In this document: positions 46,997 to 56,552 of the stretch, piece by piece | Position numbering within the stretch: position 1 is the stretch's first letter | How the letters are laid out: each line of letters starts with the position of its first letter | Assembly (NCBI GenBank): GCA_934201845.1 | Contig: CAKPXA010000001.1 | Span: 124,001-188,000 of the forward strand | Direction of reading: 5' to 3' | Length of the DNA: 64,000 nt | From: an uncultured Ligilactobacillus sp. | GTDB taxonomy: Bacteria > Bacillota > Bacilli > Lactobacillales > Lactobacillaceae | Made by a program: the position numbers and the translations under genes | Notes under the pieces: model-generated | Seen by the model: the letters and a program-made list of their open reading frames with translations, nothing else | Databases searched by the model: none | Told to the model about the DNA's origin: nothing

Positions 46997-47482
46997 ATGA
47001 TGCACATCATAATCATCGTTACAGTCCTGCTGATTCTGGCGGCCGTTGCGGCCGTCCGCAGGCTCAGGCGCAACAGGGCGCTTGCCGTCATGCAGAATTC
47101 GAGCATGAAGGTCACCGGCCAGGCATTTTCAGAAGCGGTCAGGAATGTTCAAAGCCCTGGATTTGACGGGAAAAATGCAGGGGGAAAACCGCGTGTGGAG
47201 CTGATTTCGGACGTCTGGGGCAAAGGCGTCATGGCTTTCGAGTACTCACTTGACGCACCGGAAGTCATGACGGGCGAGCTTGCCGGAATCAGGAGGAAGA
47301 TGACGGACGAGCTGGGAAGATACGCCTCTGCCCACGGCATGACGGGCTGGGCGGGGGAGCCGTGCTTCGTCGTTTCGGACATCTGGATCTTTGCCGGTGT
47401 TCTGCACATCGACGTCTCGCACGTGATCAATCAGGCAACCGCTGATTATCTGCATGACATCAGAAAGGGTGAGGGAAGATAA
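46997..47482 (+). CDS. Single-pass membrane protein, unknown function
   Basis: About 161 residues, not recognised. An N-terminal transmembrane or signal-anchor helix (about residues 2-20, HIIIIVTVLLILAAVAAV) is followed by a basic segment (RRLRRNR) and a soluble domain. That pattern favours the domain being cytoplasmic. It is monocistronic between two minus-strand genes, with its own promoter. ATG 46997 follows AAAGGA at about ten bases; ATG 47000 and GTG 46988 are alternatives. Confidence 0.65.
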   Translation: MMHIIIIVTVLLILAAVAAVRRLRRNRALAVMQNSSMKVTGQAFSEAVRNVQSPGFDGKNAGGKPRVELISDVWGKGVMAFEYSLDAPEVMTGELAGIRRKMTDELGRYASAHGMTGWAGEPCFVVSDIWIFAGVLHIDVSHVINQATADYLHDIRKGEGR

Positions 47483-47511
47483 GAAAAACGGCTGAAGCAG
47501 TGCTTCAGCCG
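47481..47511 (-). terminator. Terminator of def
   Basis: Perfect 10-bp stem CGGCTGAAGC (47489-47498) / GCTTCAGCCG (47502-47511) with a 3-nt loop; on the minus strand it is followed by TTTTTCTT. Confidence 0.88.
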
Positions 47512-47518
47512 CAGGCAT

Positions 47519-48073
47519 TCAGAGCAGAACCAGGTCATCCGGTCTGTGGAACGGATCTTCCTTGTTGATGTGGTCAAAGAACATGATGCCGTTCAAGTGG
47601 TCGATTTCATGCTGAACGACGATTGCAGTGTAGTCGCGGAGACGCTCGACGTGTTCCTCGCCGTTGAGGTCGTACCAGCGCAGCTTGATCTTCTCGTGAC
47701 GCGGGACGTAGCCCGGAACTTCACGGTCGACTGAAAGGCATCCTTCGCCTTCCGACAGGGCTGCCATCTGAACCGACTCGCTCAGGATCACGGGGTTGAC
47801 CAGCACGTGCTTGAAGAACGGCGGCCTGCCTTCCTCGTCCGGAACGAGAACTGCCGTCATGCGCTTTGATGCGTTCACCTGGGGAGCGGCAAGACCGACC
47901 CCGGCGCGGAGCTTGTATTTTTTGGCGATTTTTTCATCCTGACTGTTTTCAAGAAACTCCATCAGATCGTGGGCAAGCTTCTGGTCTTCGTCAGATAATG
48001 GGAAGGCAATCTTTTCCGCACGGGTTCGCAGTGTCGGATGGCCTTCGCGGATAATATCATCCATTGTTAGCAA
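47519..48073 (-). CDS. def: Peptide deformylase
   Basis: About 184 residues, the longer Gram-positive (type 2) form, removing the formyl group from nascent proteins. Motif 1 GVGLAAPQ is at residues 58-65, motif 2 EGCLSV with the metal ligand Cys112, and motif 3 HEIDH at 155-159. I chose TTG 48073 ([13 protein letters not shown]) since GGAGG lies eight bases before it; the ATG at 48088 is within that ribosome binding site. It stands alone on the minus strand. Confidence 0.95.
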   Translation of the reverse strand: MLTMDDIIREGHPTLRTRAEKIAFPLSDEDQKLAHDLMEFLENSQDEKIAKKYKLRAGVGLAAPQVNASKRMTAVLVPDEEGRPPFFKHVLVNPVILSESVQMAALSEGEGCLSVDREVPGYVPRHEKIKLRWYDLNGEEHVERLRDYTAIVVQHEIDHLNGIMFFDHINKEDPFHRPDDLVLL

Positions 48074-48107
48074 AATCAATTCCTCCAAATTTTAGTCTCT
48101 ACCTTAC

Positions 48108-48116
48108 ATTCTAACA
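48108..48116 (-). promoter_or_regulatory. Extended -10 promoter of def
   Basis: On the minus strand TG-T-TAGAAT (48116-48108); no good -35. Confidence 0.5.
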
Positions 48117-48168
48117 CATATTCAGCTCAGATTTTAGTGGTTTGCACTGAATTTTTATGGTTCCGATG

Positions 48169-48177
48169 TGTTATAAT
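48169..48177 (+). promoter_or_regulatory. Extended -10 promoter of the UPF0223 gene
   Basis: TG-T-TATAAT at 48169-48177, about 36 bases before the start codon. It is divergent from the def promoter. Confidence 0.6.
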
Positions 48178-48212
48178 TAACTGAAAATCAATTGGACAAG
48201 GTGGTCAGTCGG

Positions 48213-48503
48213 ATGAGTTCTGAAAAGGAAAGCTTCAGCTACCCGCTCATGCCGGAATGGTCGACGCAGGAAATCATTGATGTGTCTGCATTCTATGAAG
48301 CGGTTGAAAAACTGAATACGAAGGGGGTCAGGCGCACCGATTTCATGAAGGCTTACAGGCGCTTCTGCGAGATCGAGCCGTCAAAGGCCGCTCAGAAACA
48401 GCTTGATGCAAGATTTGAAGATGAATCAGGCTATTCAATCTATCGTTCCGTTCAGTTCGTGCTGGAAAATGACAGGGAAAATCTCAGATTCACGCGGAGG
48501 TGA
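48213..48503 (+). CDS. UPF0223 family protein (YktA-like)
   Basis: 96-residue acidic soluble protein with the family pattern SYPLMPEWSTQEIIDVSAFY, LNTKGVRR, FMKAYRRF and ESGYSIYRSVQFV. UPF0223 members sit upstream of suhB in Bacillus and lactobacilli; a structure is known but no function. I chose ATG 48213 because AAGGTGG precedes it at eight bases; the TTG at 48192 has no site. The IMPase gene starts four bases after the stop. Confidence 0.88.
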   Translation: MSSEKESFSYPLMPEWSTQEIIDVSAFYEAVEKLNTKGVRRTDFMKAYRRFCEIEPSKAAQKQLDARFEDESGYSIYRSVQFVLENDRENLRFTRR

Positions 48504-48507
48504 TTGA

Positions 48508-49281
48508 ATGGAATGGGAGAAAATCAACACCTGTGTCCGGGAATGGATGAGCCAGGCCCGGACGATGATTCTCGAGGGACGTGCCAGGAAGCTCCGTGTC
48601 GAGGAAAAGACGAGCCGGTGCGACCTTGTCACGAACGTTGACAGATTCATCGAGGAGTTCTACGTGAGCCGCATCCGCGAGAACTTTCCCGGTTCAAGGA
48701 TTCTTGGCGAGGAAGGGGATGCCGACGAGAATCTTGCCGGCTTTGACGGTCTGCTCTGGATAATCGATCCGATTGACGGGACGATGAACTTCGTCAAGCA
48801 GCACGACCATTTCGCCAGCATGATTGCCGTCCGTGAAAACGGGGCTGACAAGCTCGGCTACATACTCGACGTGGCTGAAGACAGACTCTACTGGGGCGGA
48901 CCCGAGTGCGGCGTGTACTGCAATGACGAGAAAATGTCCCCGCCGGTTGACGTTTCGCTTGAGGACGGCCTGTTCGGCGTCGGAGGAAGGATGCTCCTGA
49001 GCAACTACAGGAACGTCCAGGACGCCGCTGAGGAAAGCCTCGGCGTGCGCATCTACGGAAGTGCCGGCATCGAGTTCATTCACGTCCTCACCGGCAAGAA
49101 CGTTTCGTATCTTTCGCATCTTCGTCCCTGGGATTATGCCGCCGGAAAAATACTTGCAGAAACATTGGGATTAGTCGTGAAAACGATTGACGAAGAGCCG
49201 CTTGATATGATATCATCAAGTGATGTATTAGCAGCGACGAAAAGCGCATATCGCGGCATCGTCAAATTGATGAATAGTTGA
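48508..49281 (+). CDS. suhB: Inositol monophosphatase family protein
   Basis: 257-residue Mg-dependent phosphatase. The metal-binding motif DPIDGTMNF is at residues 87-95, with the upstream glutamates in GEEGD and the C-terminal WDYAAGKILAETLG also conserved. Bacterial members dephosphorylate inositol phosphates, NADP or other small phosphates; the substrate here is unknown. It is probably co-transcribed with the UPF0223 gene and ended by a modest hairpin at 49288. The symbol follows position and family. Confidence 0.88.
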   Translation: MEWEKINTCVREWMSQARTMILEGRARKLRVEEKTSRCDLVTNVDRFIEEFYVSRIRENFPGSRILGEEGDADENLAGFDGLLWIIDPIDGTMNFVKQHDHFASMIAVRENGADKLGYILDVAEDRLYWGGPECGVYCNDEKMSPPVDVSLEDGLFGVGGRMLLSNYRNVQDAAEESLGVRIYGSAGIEFIHVLTGKNVSYLSHLRPWDYAAGKILAETLGLVVKTIDEEPLDMISSSDVLAATKSAYRGIVKLMNS

Positions 49282-49287
49282 TTTGGG

Positions 49288-49312
49288 CTGTGGCAGGAAG
49301 TCACAGTTTTTG
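49288..49312 (+). terminator. Probable weak terminator after suhB
   Basis: CTGTG (49288-49292) pairs with CACAG (49302-49306) with a 9-nt interior, followed by TTTTTG. The short stem makes it weak. Confidence 0.5.
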
Positions 49313-49423
49313 TATGCCGTGCCATGAAAACAGTTTTCTGTGTTTTCCTGCAGTAATGAAAATGCCGGCAGCTGTTTTCCGGAGCGTTTTTCCAAGCATA
49401 TCGTTTGAAAGGAAGAAAAAACT

Positions 49424-51268
49424 TTGAAAACTCGTGATGATATTCGCAACGTTGCGATTATTGCCCATGTCGATCATGGTAAGACAACGTTAGTCAATGA
49501 ATTGTTGAAGCAGTCTGACACTCTGGATTCTCACACGGAAATCAGCGACCGTGCGATGGATTCGAATGACATTGAAAAGGAACGTGGTATCACGATTCTT
49601 TCCAAGAACACGGCTGTCAAGTACAAGGGAAAGCAGATCAACATTCTGGATACGCCGGGACATGCCGATTTCGGCGGCGAAGTTGAACGCATCATGAAGA
49701 TGGTTGATGGCGTCCTGCTCATCGTCGATGCTTTCGAAGGCACGATGCCCCAGACGCGCTTCGTTCTCAAGAAGGCTTTGGAACAGCATCTGACACCAAT
49801 CGTCATCATCAACAAGATTGACCGTCCGGGCGCCCGTCCGGAGGAAGTCGTCGACGAGGTTCTCGATCTTTTCATCGAACTCGGTGCCGACGAAGACCAG
49901 CTTGACTTCCCCGTCATCTATGCATCTGCCATGAACGGCACGACGTCACTGGATCCGGATCCTGCAACTCAGGAACATACGATGGATCCGATCTTCAACA
50001 CGATTCTGAACACGATTCCGGCTCCTGTCGACAATTCCGACGAACCGCTCCAGTTCCAGGTTGCCATGCTTGACTACAACGAATTCGTCGGCCGTATCGG
50101 CATCGGTCGCGTATTCCGCGGCAAGATCAAGGTCGGCGACCAGGTTACGGTCATGAAGCTCGACGGCACGCAGAAGAACTTCCGTGTAACGAAGCTGTTC
50201 GGCTTCTTCGGCCTGCAGCGTCTGGAAATCCAGGAAGCCAAGTCCGGCGACCTCATTGCCGTCTCAGGCATGGATGACATCTTCGTCGGCGAGACGGTCT
50301 GCCCGGCAGATCATCCCGAGGCACTTCCTTTGCTTCGCATCGATCCGCCTACACTGCAGATGACATTCATGACGAACGATTCTCCGTTTGTCGGCCGTGA
50401 AGGTGATTCCGTCACAGCCCGCAAGCTTGAGGACCGTCTGAGGGTTCAGCTCCACACGGACGTTTCCCTGCGCGTCGAGAACACTGATTCTCCGGATGCC
50501 TGGACAGTTTCCGGCCGTGGTGAGCTTCACCTTTCAATCCTGATTGAAATGCTTCGCCGTGAAGGCTTCGAGCTGGCCGTTTCCCGTCCTAAGGTTATCT
50601 ACCGCGAAATCGACGGCAAGCTCTGCGAACCGTTCGAAAGCGTCATCATCGATACGCCGGACGAGTACTCCGGTTCCGTCATCGACTCGATGGCACAGCG
50701 CAAGGGTGAAATGCTCAACATGGAGCCGAGTCAGAACGGCACCACACGTCTTGAGTTCTCCACACCGACGCGTGGTCTCATCGGCTATGACTCACAGTTC
50801 CTTTCAATGACACGCGGCTACGGCATTCTGAACCACACGTTCTCAGAATACAAGCCTGTCATCCGCAACTGGGAACCGGGCCGTCGCAACGGCGCCCTTG
50901 TTTCAATCAACCAGGGCAAGGCCACGACATATGCCATCATGGGCGTTGAAGGCCGCGGCACGATTTTCGTCGATCCGGGCACTGAGGTTTACGAAGGCAT
51001 GATTGTCGGCCAGTCATCCCGTGAGCGTGACATTTCCGTCAATGTCACAAAGGGCAAGAACATGACAAACGTCCGTTCCTCCAACAAGGACCAGACGGCC
51101 ACAATCAAGAAGCCTACGCATCTTACGCTTGAGGAGTCACTTGAATTCCTGAACGAAGACGAACTTCTGGAAATCACTCCGGAATCAATCCGCCTCCGCA
51201 AGCGCATCCTTGATACAAATGCACGTGAAAAGGCAGCCAAGAAGGCTGCACGTCAGACACAGGACTAA
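49424..51268 (+). CDS. typA: Translational GTPase TypA/BipA
   Basis: 614-residue ribosome-associated GTPase of the EF-G family, involved in subunit assembly and growth at low temperature or stress. G1 is AHVDHGKTT (residues 14-22), G3 [11 protein letters not shown]4 [10 protein letters not shown]; the C-terminal BipA-specific domain is present ([20 protein letters not shown]). It starts at TTG 49424 behind AAAGGAAG. Codon use is strongly biased, like ileS, indicating high expression. A strong terminator follows. Confidence 0.97.
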   Translation: MKTRDDIRNVAIIAHVDHGKTTLVNELLKQSDTLDSHTEISDRAMDSNDIEKERGITILSKNTAVKYKGKQINILDTPGHADFGGEVERIMKMVDGVLLIVDAFEGTMPQTRFVLKKALEQHLTPIVIINKIDRPGARPEEVVDEVLDLFIELGADEDQLDFPVIYASAMNGTTSLDPDPATQEHTMDPIFNTILNTIPAPVDNSDEPLQFQVAMLDYNEFVGRIGIGRVFRGKIKVGDQVTVMKLDGTQKNFRVTKLFGFFGLQRLEIQEAKSGDLIAVSGMDDIFVGETVCPADHPEALPLLRIDPPTLQMTFMTNDSPFVGREGDSVTARKLEDRLRVQLHTDVSLRVENTDSPDAWTVSGRGELHLSILIEMLRREGFELAVSRPKVIYREIDGKLCEPFESVIIDTPDEYSGSVIDSMAQRKGEMLNMEPSQNGTTRLEFSTPTRGLIGYDSQFLSMTRGYGILNHTFSEYKPVIRNWEPGRRNGALVSINQGKATTYAIMGVEGRGTIFVDPGTEVYEGMIVGQSSRERDISVNVTKGKNMTNVRSSNKDQTATIKKPTHLTLEESLEFLNEDELLEITPESIRLRKRILDTNAREKAAKKAARQTQD

Positions 51269-51280
51269 TGTCTGAAACAG

Positions 51281-51313
51281 AGGGTCCCGCCGAAATCCGG
51301 CGGGACCCTTTTG
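51281..51313 (+). terminator. Terminator after typA
   Basis: Perfect 12-bp stem AGGGTCCCGCCG (51281-51292) / CGGCGGGACCCT (51298-51309), T-run. Confidence 0.93.
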
Positions 51314-51531
51314 CTATGTCTTAAGACAGGTGAAGGACGGCTTTTGCAGCTGCGTTTTCCTGTTTCCCGACGAAAGAGGGAGGTGGAACTGAATCGCATA
51401 TCTGTACATGCACAAAAACTTGCTTTTTATTCTCTGAAAAAGGATAATTGAAGAAAGAGTGTTTTGAACGGTCTGTATGGTTTAAATAATCTGAATGGTA
51501 TGGCATATTAGACTGTATTTATGATATAATT

Positions 51532-51540
51532 CGGATATAG
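51532..51540 (+). promoter_or_regulatory. Extended -10 promoter of ylaN-ftsW
   Basis: TG-A-TATAAT at 51532-51540; weak -35. The 51314-51531 stretch before it shows no convincing gene. Confidence 0.6.
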
Positions 51541-51551
51541 GAGGAAATGAG

Positions 51552-51842
51552 ATGAGTGAAACTGTCTCGAAACAGAAAGCACTGGAAAATCTCCGGAAAG
51601 ACGCCGACAATATTCGGCATTTGCTCAAAAAGCAGCGCAACTTTCTTTGCCTGACGGAATGTCCGGCATTTGAGGAGGTTGCCGATACAAGAATCTACGG
51701 TTTCACTTGCGAAGTTCGCTTTGCCGTGGCGTGCGGTGTTCTTTCCCTTTCAGAGGGAAAGAAGATGATCCGGCAGCTTGAGGACGATCTGGATGACATA
51801 CGGAGCGAAGCGGTCAACGTACGGGAAGGTCAGGGCAAATGA
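51552..51842 (+). CDS. ylaN: YlaN family protein (DUF1507)
   Basis: 96 residues, soluble, helical. The core CPAFEEVADTRIYGFTCEVR, FAVACGV and LEDDLDDI aligns with YlaN of Bacillus and Staphylococcus, a small protein tied to iron homeostasis, reported to interact with Fur. It precedes ftsW with a four-base ATGA overlap, as in other Bacillota, so translation is coupled. The start ATG 51552 follows TAGGAGGAAATG. Confidence 0.85.
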   Translation: MSETVSKQKALENLRKDADNIRHLLKKQRNFLCLTECPAFEEVADTRIYGFTCEVRFAVACGVLSLSEGKKMIRQLEDDLDDIRSEAVNVREGQGK

Positions 51843-53050
51843 AGGGATACTCAGGTGGTTTTTCACTGAAAAGGGCCTTCGTGAACTGTGACTACTGGAT
51901 TCTGCTGCCGTTTGTCTGCCTTTGCGTGGTCGGGATACTGATGGTCTATTCGGCCAGCTCGTCCAATCTCGCATATGCAAATGTCAGTACCACGTCATAT
52001 TTCTTCAAGCAGGCGGCATTTGACTTTCTTGCCCTGGTCATGCTTTATGTTGTGTCCGCAGTTCCGCAGCGCTGGTATCGAAAAAAGCCCTTCATCGTCA
52101 TTGTCAAGTATGCCATGCCGGGACTTTTGCTTCTTGTTCTTCATACGGCGCCGGTCAACGGGGCCAGGGCCTGGATCAGCCTGGGCCCGATAAGCGTTCA
52201 GCCTTCGGAAATCTGCAAGGCCGTGCTGATTGTCTGGCTGGCCAACCTGCTTGAGAATCAGTACAGGCTCAAAATGGCCGGAAAAGAGGTGCATCGGGCC
52301 TGGTCAATCATCATTATTCTGCTCATAGCAATTCTGATTGCGCTGGAACCCGACCTTGGGGGACTGTGCGTGAACGCCTCGATAGTCCTGGTCATGCTTG
52401 TGACGGCCCTGTCAAGGGGGGCTTGGGGCAGAAAGATAATCAAGTCAGTTGCCGTAATGGTTCCGGTGCTTATATGTCTGGCTCTCTGGCTGTTGAAGAG
52501 CGGATTTCTTGTCGGCATCATGAAGAAGATGTCCGGTTCATATGCCATTCAGCGCTTCGTCGGCTTCCAGGATCCCTTCGGACATGTTGCGACTTCCGGC
52601 AAGCAGCTCGTCAATTCATACATTGCCATCAGCAACGGCGGTCTGCGGGGAATGGGACTTGGAAACGGCATTCAAAAGCGCGGCTACCTTCCTGAACCGT
52701 ACACCGACTTCGTTCTCTCGATAACTGCGGAGGAACTTGGAATAATCGGTGTTCTGATTGTTCTCGTGAGCCTGATGATGCTGATTGTCCGCATCATCAT
52801 CATCGGCTGCAAGGCAGACTTCATGTATGACAGGCTGATCTGCTACGGGACGGCGGCGATGCTCTTCATGCAGTCGTTTCTGAACATCGGCGCCGTCTGC
52901 GGACTGGTTCCGATTACGGGCGTCACATTGCCGTTCGTATCGTACGGCGGATCAAGTGCCCTTATTCTCGCCTCCTGTCTGGGACTTGTCATGGCAGTTT
53001 CTTCGAAGCAGAAGGACAGGAAGAGACGGCGGGCTCTGGAACGTAAATGA
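51839..53050 (+). CDS. ftsW: Septal peptidoglycan polymerase FtsW
   Basis: 403-residue SEDS-family glycosyltransferase with about ten transmembrane helices. Conserved features: GARAWISLGPISVQPSEICK, LEPDLGG, SNGGLRGMGLGNGIQK, PEPYTDFVLSITAEELG with the catalytic region, and FVSYGGSSALILASCLGLV at the end. It polymerises lipid II with its partner PBP2B (16536). FtsW is assigned rather than RodA from the ylaN-ftsW-pyc order; the distinction is not absolute. In many species it is inside dcw; here it is 23 kb beyond divIVA. Confidence 0.9.
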   Translation: MKGYSGGFSLKRAFVNCDYWILLPFVCLCVVGILMVYSASSSNLAYANVSTTSYFFKQAAFDFLALVMLYVVSAVPQRWYRKKPFIVIVKYAMPGLLLLVLHTAPVNGARAWISLGPISVQPSEICKAVLIVWLANLLENQYRLKMAGKEVHRAWSIIIILLIAILIALEPDLGGLCVNASIVLVMLVTALSRGAWGRKIIKSVAVMVPVLICLALWLLKSGFLVGIMKKMSGSYAIQRFVGFQDPFGHVATSGKQLVNSYIAISNGGLRGMGLGNGIQKRGYLPEPYTDFVLSITAEELGIIGVLIVLVSLMMLIVRIIIIGCKADFMYDRLICYGTAAMLFMQSFLNIGAVCGLVPITGVTLPFVSYGGSSALILASCLGLVMAVSSKQKDRKRRRALERK

Positions 53051-53097
53051 ATTAGTAAGTTAGTAAATTTAAATTTTTTTAGAAAGTGGTGTTATCG

Positions 53098-56000
53098 ATG
53101 AAGAAAATTCTGATTGCCAACCGCGGGGAAATTGCAATCCGCATTATCCGCGCATGTCATGAACTCCATCTCAAGACCGTTGCCATTTACGCAAAGGAAG
53201 ACGAGTACGGCGTTCATCGTTTCAGGGCGGATGAAGCGTACCTGGTTGGCGCCGGCAAGAAACCGATTGATGCATATCTTGATATGGACGACATCATCAG
53301 GATTGCCAAGATGACCGGCGCAGATGCCATCCATCCCGGCTACGGCTTCCTGTCCGAAAACGAGGAATTCGCTCAGAAGTGCGAGGACGCCGGCATTGTG
53401 TTCATCGGACCTACCGTTGAACAGCTTCAGATGTTCGGCGACAAGGTCGAGGCCAAGGAAGTTGCCCATGCGGCCGGCCTTGAGACGATTCCCGGTACGG
53501 AAGACCCGGTGAAGTCCCTTGAGGAAGTGCAGGAGTTCGCTCACAAGTACGGCTATCCGATCATGGTCAAGGCGGCCATGGGCGGCGGCGGTCGCGGCAT
53601 GCGCGTCGTCAACAGCGATGAGGAACTTCCCGAGGCCTATGACCGTGCACGTTCCGAGGCCAGGCAGTCATTCGGGGACGATGAGCTCTATGTTGAAAAG
53701 TATCTTGAGAACCCGAAGCACATTGAAGTCCAGATTCTCGGCGACAAGCACGGCAACGTGCTGCATCTGTTCGAGCGCGACTGCTCCGTTCAGCGCCGTC
53801 ATCAGAAAGTCATTGAATTTGCGCCGAGCATCGTTCTTTCCGATGAGCGCCGCAGGGAAGTCTGCAATGCGGCCGTCCGTCTGGCAAAGAGCATTCACTA
53901 TCAGAATGCCGGTACGGTTGAGTTTCTTGTAACGGATGATGCGTACTACTTCATCGAAGTCAATCCGCGTATCCAGGTGGAGCATACGGTTACTGAAATG
54001 ATCACTGAAATCGACCTGGTTCAGTCTCAGATTCTGGTTGCCGCCGGCAAGGACCTCTTCAAGGACCTGCACCTGCCGACGCAGGACAAGCTCGAATACC
54101 GCGGCTGTGCCATCCAGTGCCGCATCACGACCGAAGATCCGGAAAACAACTTCATGCCCGATACGGGCAAGATTGAGACATACCGTTCACCGGGCGGCTT
54201 CGGCGTAAGGCTTGACGGCGGCAATGCCTATTCCGGTGCCGTGGTCACGCCGTACTATGACTCGCTGCTCGTCAAGGTCTGCGTCCAGGCCAAGACGTTC
54301 GGCGAAGCGGTTGACAAGATGGACCGCGTTCTCAGTGAGTTCAGGATTCTCGGCGTCAAGACGAACATTGAGTTCATGCGCAATGTCATCAAGAATCCAG
54401 TGTTCCGCGCCGGAGAAGCGCACACGACGTTCATCGACAACACGCCTGAACTGTTCAAGATCAAGAAGAACAACAACGATTCGAACAACCAGCTGCTTAA
54501 GTACATCGGTGAAGTAACGGTCAACGGCTTCCCGGGCGTCAAGCCGCATGACAAGATGTTCGTTCCGGACATCAAGTTCGGCAAGACGCTCAACGTCGAG
54601 CAAGACGTTGTCAACGCCAAGTCCGTCTTTGACGAAAGAGGAGCCGAGGAGGCCATGCAGTGGGTCAAGGACCAGAACCGCGTGCTGCTGACGGATACCT
54701 CGATGCGTGACGCTCACCAGAGTCTCTTTGCGACGAGAATGCGCACGAAGGACATGGAGCCGGTGATTGACGTCTATGACAAGGCATTTCCTCATCTGTT
54801 CTCGGCCGAATGCTGGGGCGGTGCGACGTTTGACGTTGCCTACCGCTTCCTGAACGAAGATCCGTGGGAACGTCTGAAGCTCATGCGCAGGAAGATGCCG
54901 CACACTCTGCTTCAGATGCTGCTCCGCGGTTCAAACGCCGTCGGCTACAAGAACTATCCGGACAATGTGCTCAAGGCCTTCATCGAGAAGAGTGCTTCGG
55001 ACGGCATTGACGTGTTCCGTGTCTTTGACTGTCTCAACTGGGTTGAGCAGATGGAAAATCCGATCAGGTACGTCCGTGACACCGGAAAGATTGCCGAAGG
55101 CACGATGTGCTACACTGGTGATGTCCTGAGCAAGGACGAGACGAAGTACACGCTTGACTACTACAAGACGCTGGCAAGACAGCTCGTCGAATGCGGCTCG
55201 AACATCATCGGCATCAAGGACATGGCCGGACTGCTCAAGCCGAAGGCGGCCTATGAGCTCGTCTCCGCCCTCAAGGAGGAAGTCGACGTTCCGATTCATC
55301 TGCACACGCATGACACCACCGGCAACGGCATTCCGACGTACATTGCCGCAACGAGGGCCGGAGTTGACGTCGTTGACGTGGCGGTCAGCGCACTTTCCGG
55401 CACGACGAGTCAGCCAAGCATGGGCAGTCTGTACTATGCGCTGCAGGGCAACGTGCGCCAGCCGCAGCTTGACCTTGAGAATCTCGAGAAGGTCAACAAC
55501 TACTGGGCCGGCGTCAAGCCGTTCTATCAGGACTTCATGAACGGCATCACGTCACCTCAGCCTGACATCTACCAGACGGAAATGCCCGGTGGCCAGTACT
55601 CCAACCTGCAGCAGCAGGCAACGGCGCTCGGCATCACGAACTTCGACCTTGTCAAGGAAAAGTACCGTGAAGTCAACAGGCTTCTCGGCGACATCGTCAA
55701 GGTCACGCCGAGCTCGAAGGTCGTCGGTGACATGGCCATCTTCATGCTTCAGAACAATCTTGACAGTGACAACATTCTCGAACGCGGCAAGGTGCTCGAC
55801 TTCCCCGCCTCAGTCGTCAACTTCTTCGCCGGCGGTCTCGGACAGCCGTACGGCGGCTTCCCGGAGGAACTTCAGGAGGTTGTGCTGAAGGACAGGAAGC
55901 CGATCACGGTCCGTCCGGGCAGCCTGGCCGAACCGGTTGACTTCGATGAGGTCAGGGTCGAGCTTGAAGGAAAGATCAAGCGCGAACCGACTGACGAGGA

Positions 56001-56529
56001 AGTTCTCAGTTACATTCTCTATCCGGATGTCTATCTGACATACAACCAGAATTCGGAGAGATTCGGCTCGATGCATTCACTTGCGACGACCGTCTTCTAT
56101 CAGGGCATGCGTTCGGGTGAGACAGTTCATGTTGACTTTGCTCCGGGCCGCTCGGTCATCATCCGTCTCGATTCGATTTCCGATGCCGACGAGGACGGCA
56201 ACCGTGTCGTGTTCTTCTCGCTCAACGGTCAGAACATCCGCATCAACATTCATGACAAGAGCAAGAAGGCAAAGGTCAAGGCAATTCCGAAGGCCGAGCC
56301 GACGAATCCTGATCATATCGGCGCAACGCTGAGCGGTTCGGTGACGGAAGTTCTCGTTGAGAAGAATCAGGTCGTCAAGAAGGGCGAGCCGCTGATTGTC
56401 ACGGAAGCCATGAAGATGGAGACGACAATCAAGGCACCGCATGACGGCAAGGTGACGCACATCTACGTCAAGGCCGGCGACCTGCTTCAGAGTCAGGACC
56501 TGCTGATGGAACTTGAACCGGTAAAATGA
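53098..56529 (+). CDS. pyc: Pyruvate carboxylase
   Basis: 1143-residue biotin enzyme making oxaloacetate, needed for aspartate-family synthesis. Domains in order: biotin carboxylase (about 1-450, GYGFLSENEEFA, KAAMGGGGRGMR), carboxyltransferase (from about 530, TSMRDAHQSLFATRMRT), and the biotinyl domain with the biotin lysine Lys1106 in EAMKMET. The whole is the standard one-chain alpha4 type. I chose ATG 53098 (MKKILIANRGEIAIRI); a start 12 bases earlier is possible. It feeds aspartate for asnB and aspartokinase. Confidence 0.97.
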   Translation: MKKILIANRGEIAIRIIRACHELHLKTVAIYAKEDEYGVHRFRADEAYLVGAGKKPIDAYLDMDDIIRIAKMTGADAIHPGYGFLSENEEFAQKCEDAGIVFIGPTVEQLQMFGDKVEAKEVAHAAGLETIPGTEDPVKSLEEVQEFAHKYGYPIMVKAAMGGGGRGMRVVNSDEELPEAYDRARSEARQSFGDDELYVEKYLENPKHIEVQILGDKHGNVLHLFERDCSVQRRHQKVIEFAPSIVLSDERRREVCNAAVRLAKSIHYQNAGTVEFLVTDDAYYFIEVNPRIQVEHTVTEMITEIDLVQSQILVAAGKDLFKDLHLPTQDKLEYRGCAIQCRITTEDPENNFMPDTGKIETYRSPGGFGVRLDGGNAYSGAVVTPYYDSLLVKVCVQAKTFGEAVDKMDRVLSEFRILGVKTNIEFMRNVIKNPVFRAGEAHTTFIDNTPELFKIKKNNNDSNNQLLKYIGEVTVNGFPGVKPHDKMFVPDIKFGKTLNVEQDVVNAKSVFDERGAEEAMQWVKDQNRVLLTDTSMRDAHQSLFATRMRTKDMEPVIDVYDKAFPHLFSAECWGGATFDVAYRFLNEDPWERLKLMRRKMPHTLLQMLLRGSNAVGYKNYPDNVLKAFIEKSASDGIDVFRVFDCLNWVEQMENPIRYVRDTGKIAEGTMCYTGDVLSKDETKYTLDYYKTLARQLVECGSNIIGIKDMAGLLKPKAAYELVSALKEEVDVPIHLHTHDTTGNGIPTYIAATRAGVDVVDVAVSALSGTTSQPSMGSLYYALQGNVRQPQLDLENLEKVNNYWAGVKPFYQDFMNGITSPQPDIYQTEMPGGQYSNLQQQATALGITNFDLVKEKYREVNRLLGDIVKVTPSSKVVGDMAIFMLQNNLDSDNILERGKVLDFPASVVNFFAGGLGQPYGGFPEELQEVVLKDRKPITVRPGSLAEPVDFDEVRVELEGKIKREPTDEEVLSYILYPDVYLTYNQNSERFGSMHSLATTVFYQGMRSGETVHVDFAPGRSVIIRLDSISDADEDGNRVVFFSLNGQNIRINIHDKSKKAKVKAIPKAEPTNPDHIGATLSGSVTEVLVEKNQVVKKGEPLIVTEAMKMETTIKAPHDGKVTHIYVKAGDLLQSQDLLMELEPVK

Positions 56530-56552
56530 CAAATAAGGAAAAGGACTTTTGA

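Noticed and set aside
51321-51506. 61-codon minus-strand frame between typA and ylaN
   Set aside because: No ribosome binding site, no promoter and no recognisable family; the composition is like the AT-rich intergenic DNA around it.
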